Positions 14,528 to 15,486 of a stretch of 15,486 nt of DNA are shown one piece after another. The stretch comes from Betaproteobacteria bacterium. Lineage in GTDB: Bacteria > Pseudomonadota > Gammaproteobacteria > Burkholderiales > SG8-39. Each line of letters starts with the position of its first letter. The stretch's first letter is position 1. The stretch spans positions 1 through 15,486 of the forward strand of contig VBCP01000106.1 in assembly GCA_005888925.1 (NCBI GenBank). The letters run 5' to 3'. The notes beneath the pieces were generated by a model, which saw nothing but the letters and a program-made list of their open reading frames with translations, did no database searches and was not told where the DNA came from. The position numbers were made by a program, and so were the translations under genes.

Positions 14528-15060
14528 TAGCTTTTTCCCCCTCGGCCGGCCACCTCGAAGAACGTGTACGACAGCGCGATGCTGCTCACGTCCCTCGGCA
14601 GGCGCGGATCGATCACGAACGTCACCGGCATGCGCCGCGTCTCGCCCGGCGCGAGCGTCTGCTGCGTGAAGCAGAAGCACTCCACCTTCTTAAAGTATTC
14701 GCCGGCATAGGCCGGGCCGTAGCTCGGCACCGCCTGCCCGGTGATCGCGACGCTGCGCTCGTTGCTCACCTCGTATTCGACCGTGGCGAGCTCGCCGGGA
14801 TGGACCTGGATGTGGTTCACGAGCGGCCGGAAGCGCCACGGCAGGCCATGGGCGTTCGCATCGAACTCCACGGTAATCACGCGCGCGCGGTCGACCTGCG
14901 TATTGACCGGCGCCTCGCGCACCTCGCCCAGCGCGTTGACGCCCCAGGCCGCGCAGATCTGGTAGTAGAACGGCACCAGCGCGTAGCCGAAGCCGAACAT
15001 GCCGGCGGCGACCAGCGCGAGCTTTGCGAACAGCTGCCGGTTCTGCTGGGCGAGCGTCAT
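14527..15060 (-). CDS. ctaG: Cytochrome c oxidase assembly protein CtaG (Cox11)
   Basis: CtaG is a membrane-anchored copper chaperone that builds the CuB centre in oxidase subunit I. The 177-aa product has one N-terminal membrane segment (FAKLALVAAGMFGFGYALVP, about 11-30), the following YYQIC with conserved Cys36, and an immunoglobulin-like periplasmic domain with the copper-binding CFCF motif (Cys128 and Cys130) in KKVECFCFTQQTLAPGE. The ATG at 15060 gives a normal short cytoplasmic tail; a longer in-frame start at 15123 would read through the small upstream gene in another frame. It is seven bases downstream of the 31-aa gene and one base overlaps the next start. Confidence 0.96.
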   Translation of the reverse strand: MTLAQQNRQLFAKLALVAAGMFGFGYALVPFYYQICAAWGVNALGEVREAPVNTQVDRARVITVEFDANAHGLPWRFRPLVNHIQVHPGELATVEYEVSNERSVAITGQAVPSYGPAYAGEYFKKVECFCFTQQTLAPGETRRMPVTFVIDPRLPRDVSSIALSYTFFEVAGRGGKS

Positions 15061-15067
15061 CGGCCGC

Positions 15068-15163
15068 TCATTTTCCAAGGAACCAGTACTTGGCGATGAT
15101 GCCGAGGAAGAAGGCCAGGGCAATGGTGGCGAGCACGAGGGCGGTCTTGGCGTTGCGGCTCAC
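15068..15163 (-). CDS. 31-aa cytochrome oxidase small assembly protein
   Basis: This tiny gene encodes a single-helix membrane protein: a short basic start SRNAKT, the hydrophobic stretch ALVLATIALAFFLGIIAKYW, and the end FLGK. Proteins of this size and pattern occur between coxA and ctaG in betaproteobacteria and are annotated as small oxidase assembly proteins; the precise role is not known. The start is GTG at 15163, overlapping the coxA stop as GTGA, so its translation should be coupled to coxA. Overlap-type start, conserved position and helix support a real gene despite its length. Confidence 0.8.
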   Translation of the reverse strand: MSRNAKTALVLATIALAFFLGIIAKYWFLGK

Positions 15164-15486
15164 TTCAATACAGGCGGGGTCTCGAACGTGTGATACGGCG
15201 CCGGCGTCGGCAGGTGCGTCCAGTCGATCGAGTCGGCGCCTTCCCACTGCTTCTGCGCCGCCGGCGCGCCGCTCTTCAGCGTGCTGAAGAGGTTGTAGAG
15301 GAAAAGGAACTGCGCCAGGGCGAAGCCGAAAGCGCCGATCGACGAGACCTGGTTCCAGGTCTCGAACATCAGCGGGTAGTCCGGGATGCGCCGCGGCATG
15401 CCCGCCATGCCGAGGAAGTGCTGCACGAAGAAGATCATGTTGAAGAAGATCAGCGTCAGCCAGAAGTGCCACTGGCCGAGCGTCTC
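15160..15486 (-). CDS. coxA: Cytochrome c oxidase subunit I, C-terminal fragment
   Basis: Subunit I (CtaD) carries heme a and the heme a3-CuB site where oxygen is reduced. Only the last 108 codons are in the window; the 5' end lies beyond the right edge. The fragment reads GQWHFWLTLIFFNMIFFVQH, then FLGMAGMPRRIPDYP, the conserved segment before the last helix, then FGFALAQFLFLYNLFSTLKSG and a hydrophilic tail ending in FETPPVLK. The catalytic histidines lie outside the window. It is the first visible gene of the minus-strand oxidase cluster, which presumably continues upstream with coxB. Confidence 0.97.
   Translation of the reverse strand, partial: ETLGQWHFWLTLIFFNMIFFVQHFLGMAGMPRRIPDYPLMFETWNQVSSIGAFGFALAQFLFLYNLFSTLKSGAPAAQKQWEGADSIDWTHLPTPAPYHTFETPPVLK

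Overview
The window is a GC-rich (roughly two-thirds GC by eye), gene-dense piece of a bacterial chromosome, most likely from a betaproteobacterium. The evidence is gene order and content. On the left the order is lolB-ispE-tRNA-Gln-prs; in the middle ftsY-ftsE-ftsX-rpoH; on the right an aa3-type cytochrome c oxidase cluster with accessory genes typical of that class (a DUF2970-like gene, a DUF2909-like gene and a tiny oxidase assembly protein). The genus cannot be fixed from this sequence alone. No intergenic gap exceeds about 110 bases, and I see no insertion sequence, prophage or CRISPR array.

Layout. Positions 1-3218 (minus strand) hold, in transcription order, a secreted TPR protein, lolB (lipoprotein insertion into the outer membrane), ispE (isoprenoid precursors), tRNA-Gln(UUG) and the 5' end of prs (PRPP synthesis). 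mutM (plus, 3272-4081) is transcribed divergently from the TPR gene. coaD and rsmD (minus, 4083-5130) overlap each other, and the 5' end of rsmD overlaps the 5' end of ftsY (plus, from 5125). ftsY, ftsE and ftsX follow in a tight overlapping string and lead to rpoH (plus, 8898-9767), which is preceded by a perfect CIRCE operator. From 9775 to the right edge lies the oxidase cluster, almost all minus strand: coxA (partial), a 31-aa assembly protein, ctaG, a DUF2970-like gene, coxC, then SURF1, a Sco-like membrane protein, ctaA, ctaB and a Sco-family copper protein. One small gene (DUF2909-like, plus, 13274-13468) sits between coxC and SURF1.

The outstanding anomaly is in ftsEX. A 1223-bp block (6189-7411) containing most of ftsE and most of ftsX is repeated head-to-tail, apparently without a single difference, at 7412-8634. 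The window therefore carries an intact ftsE, then an in-frame FtsX'-'FtsE chimera of 408 aa, then an intact ftsX. The chimera lacks the FtsE Walker A motif and the last FtsX transmembrane segment, so it should be inactive as a transporter ATPase and may even present its FtsE part on the wrong side of the membrane. A very recent tandem duplication and an assembly error both fit; the sequence alone cannot separate them.

The genes otherwise fit together well. FtsY targets membrane proteins, FtsEX controls cell-wall hydrolysis at the septum, and RpoH runs the heat-shock response. In the right half, CtaB and CtaA make heme A, while CtaG, Sco and SURF1 mature the copper and heme centres of the oxidase encoded by coxA and coxC. 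Many neighbouring genes overlap by 1-8 bases with GTG or TTG starts, indicating pervasive translational coupling.
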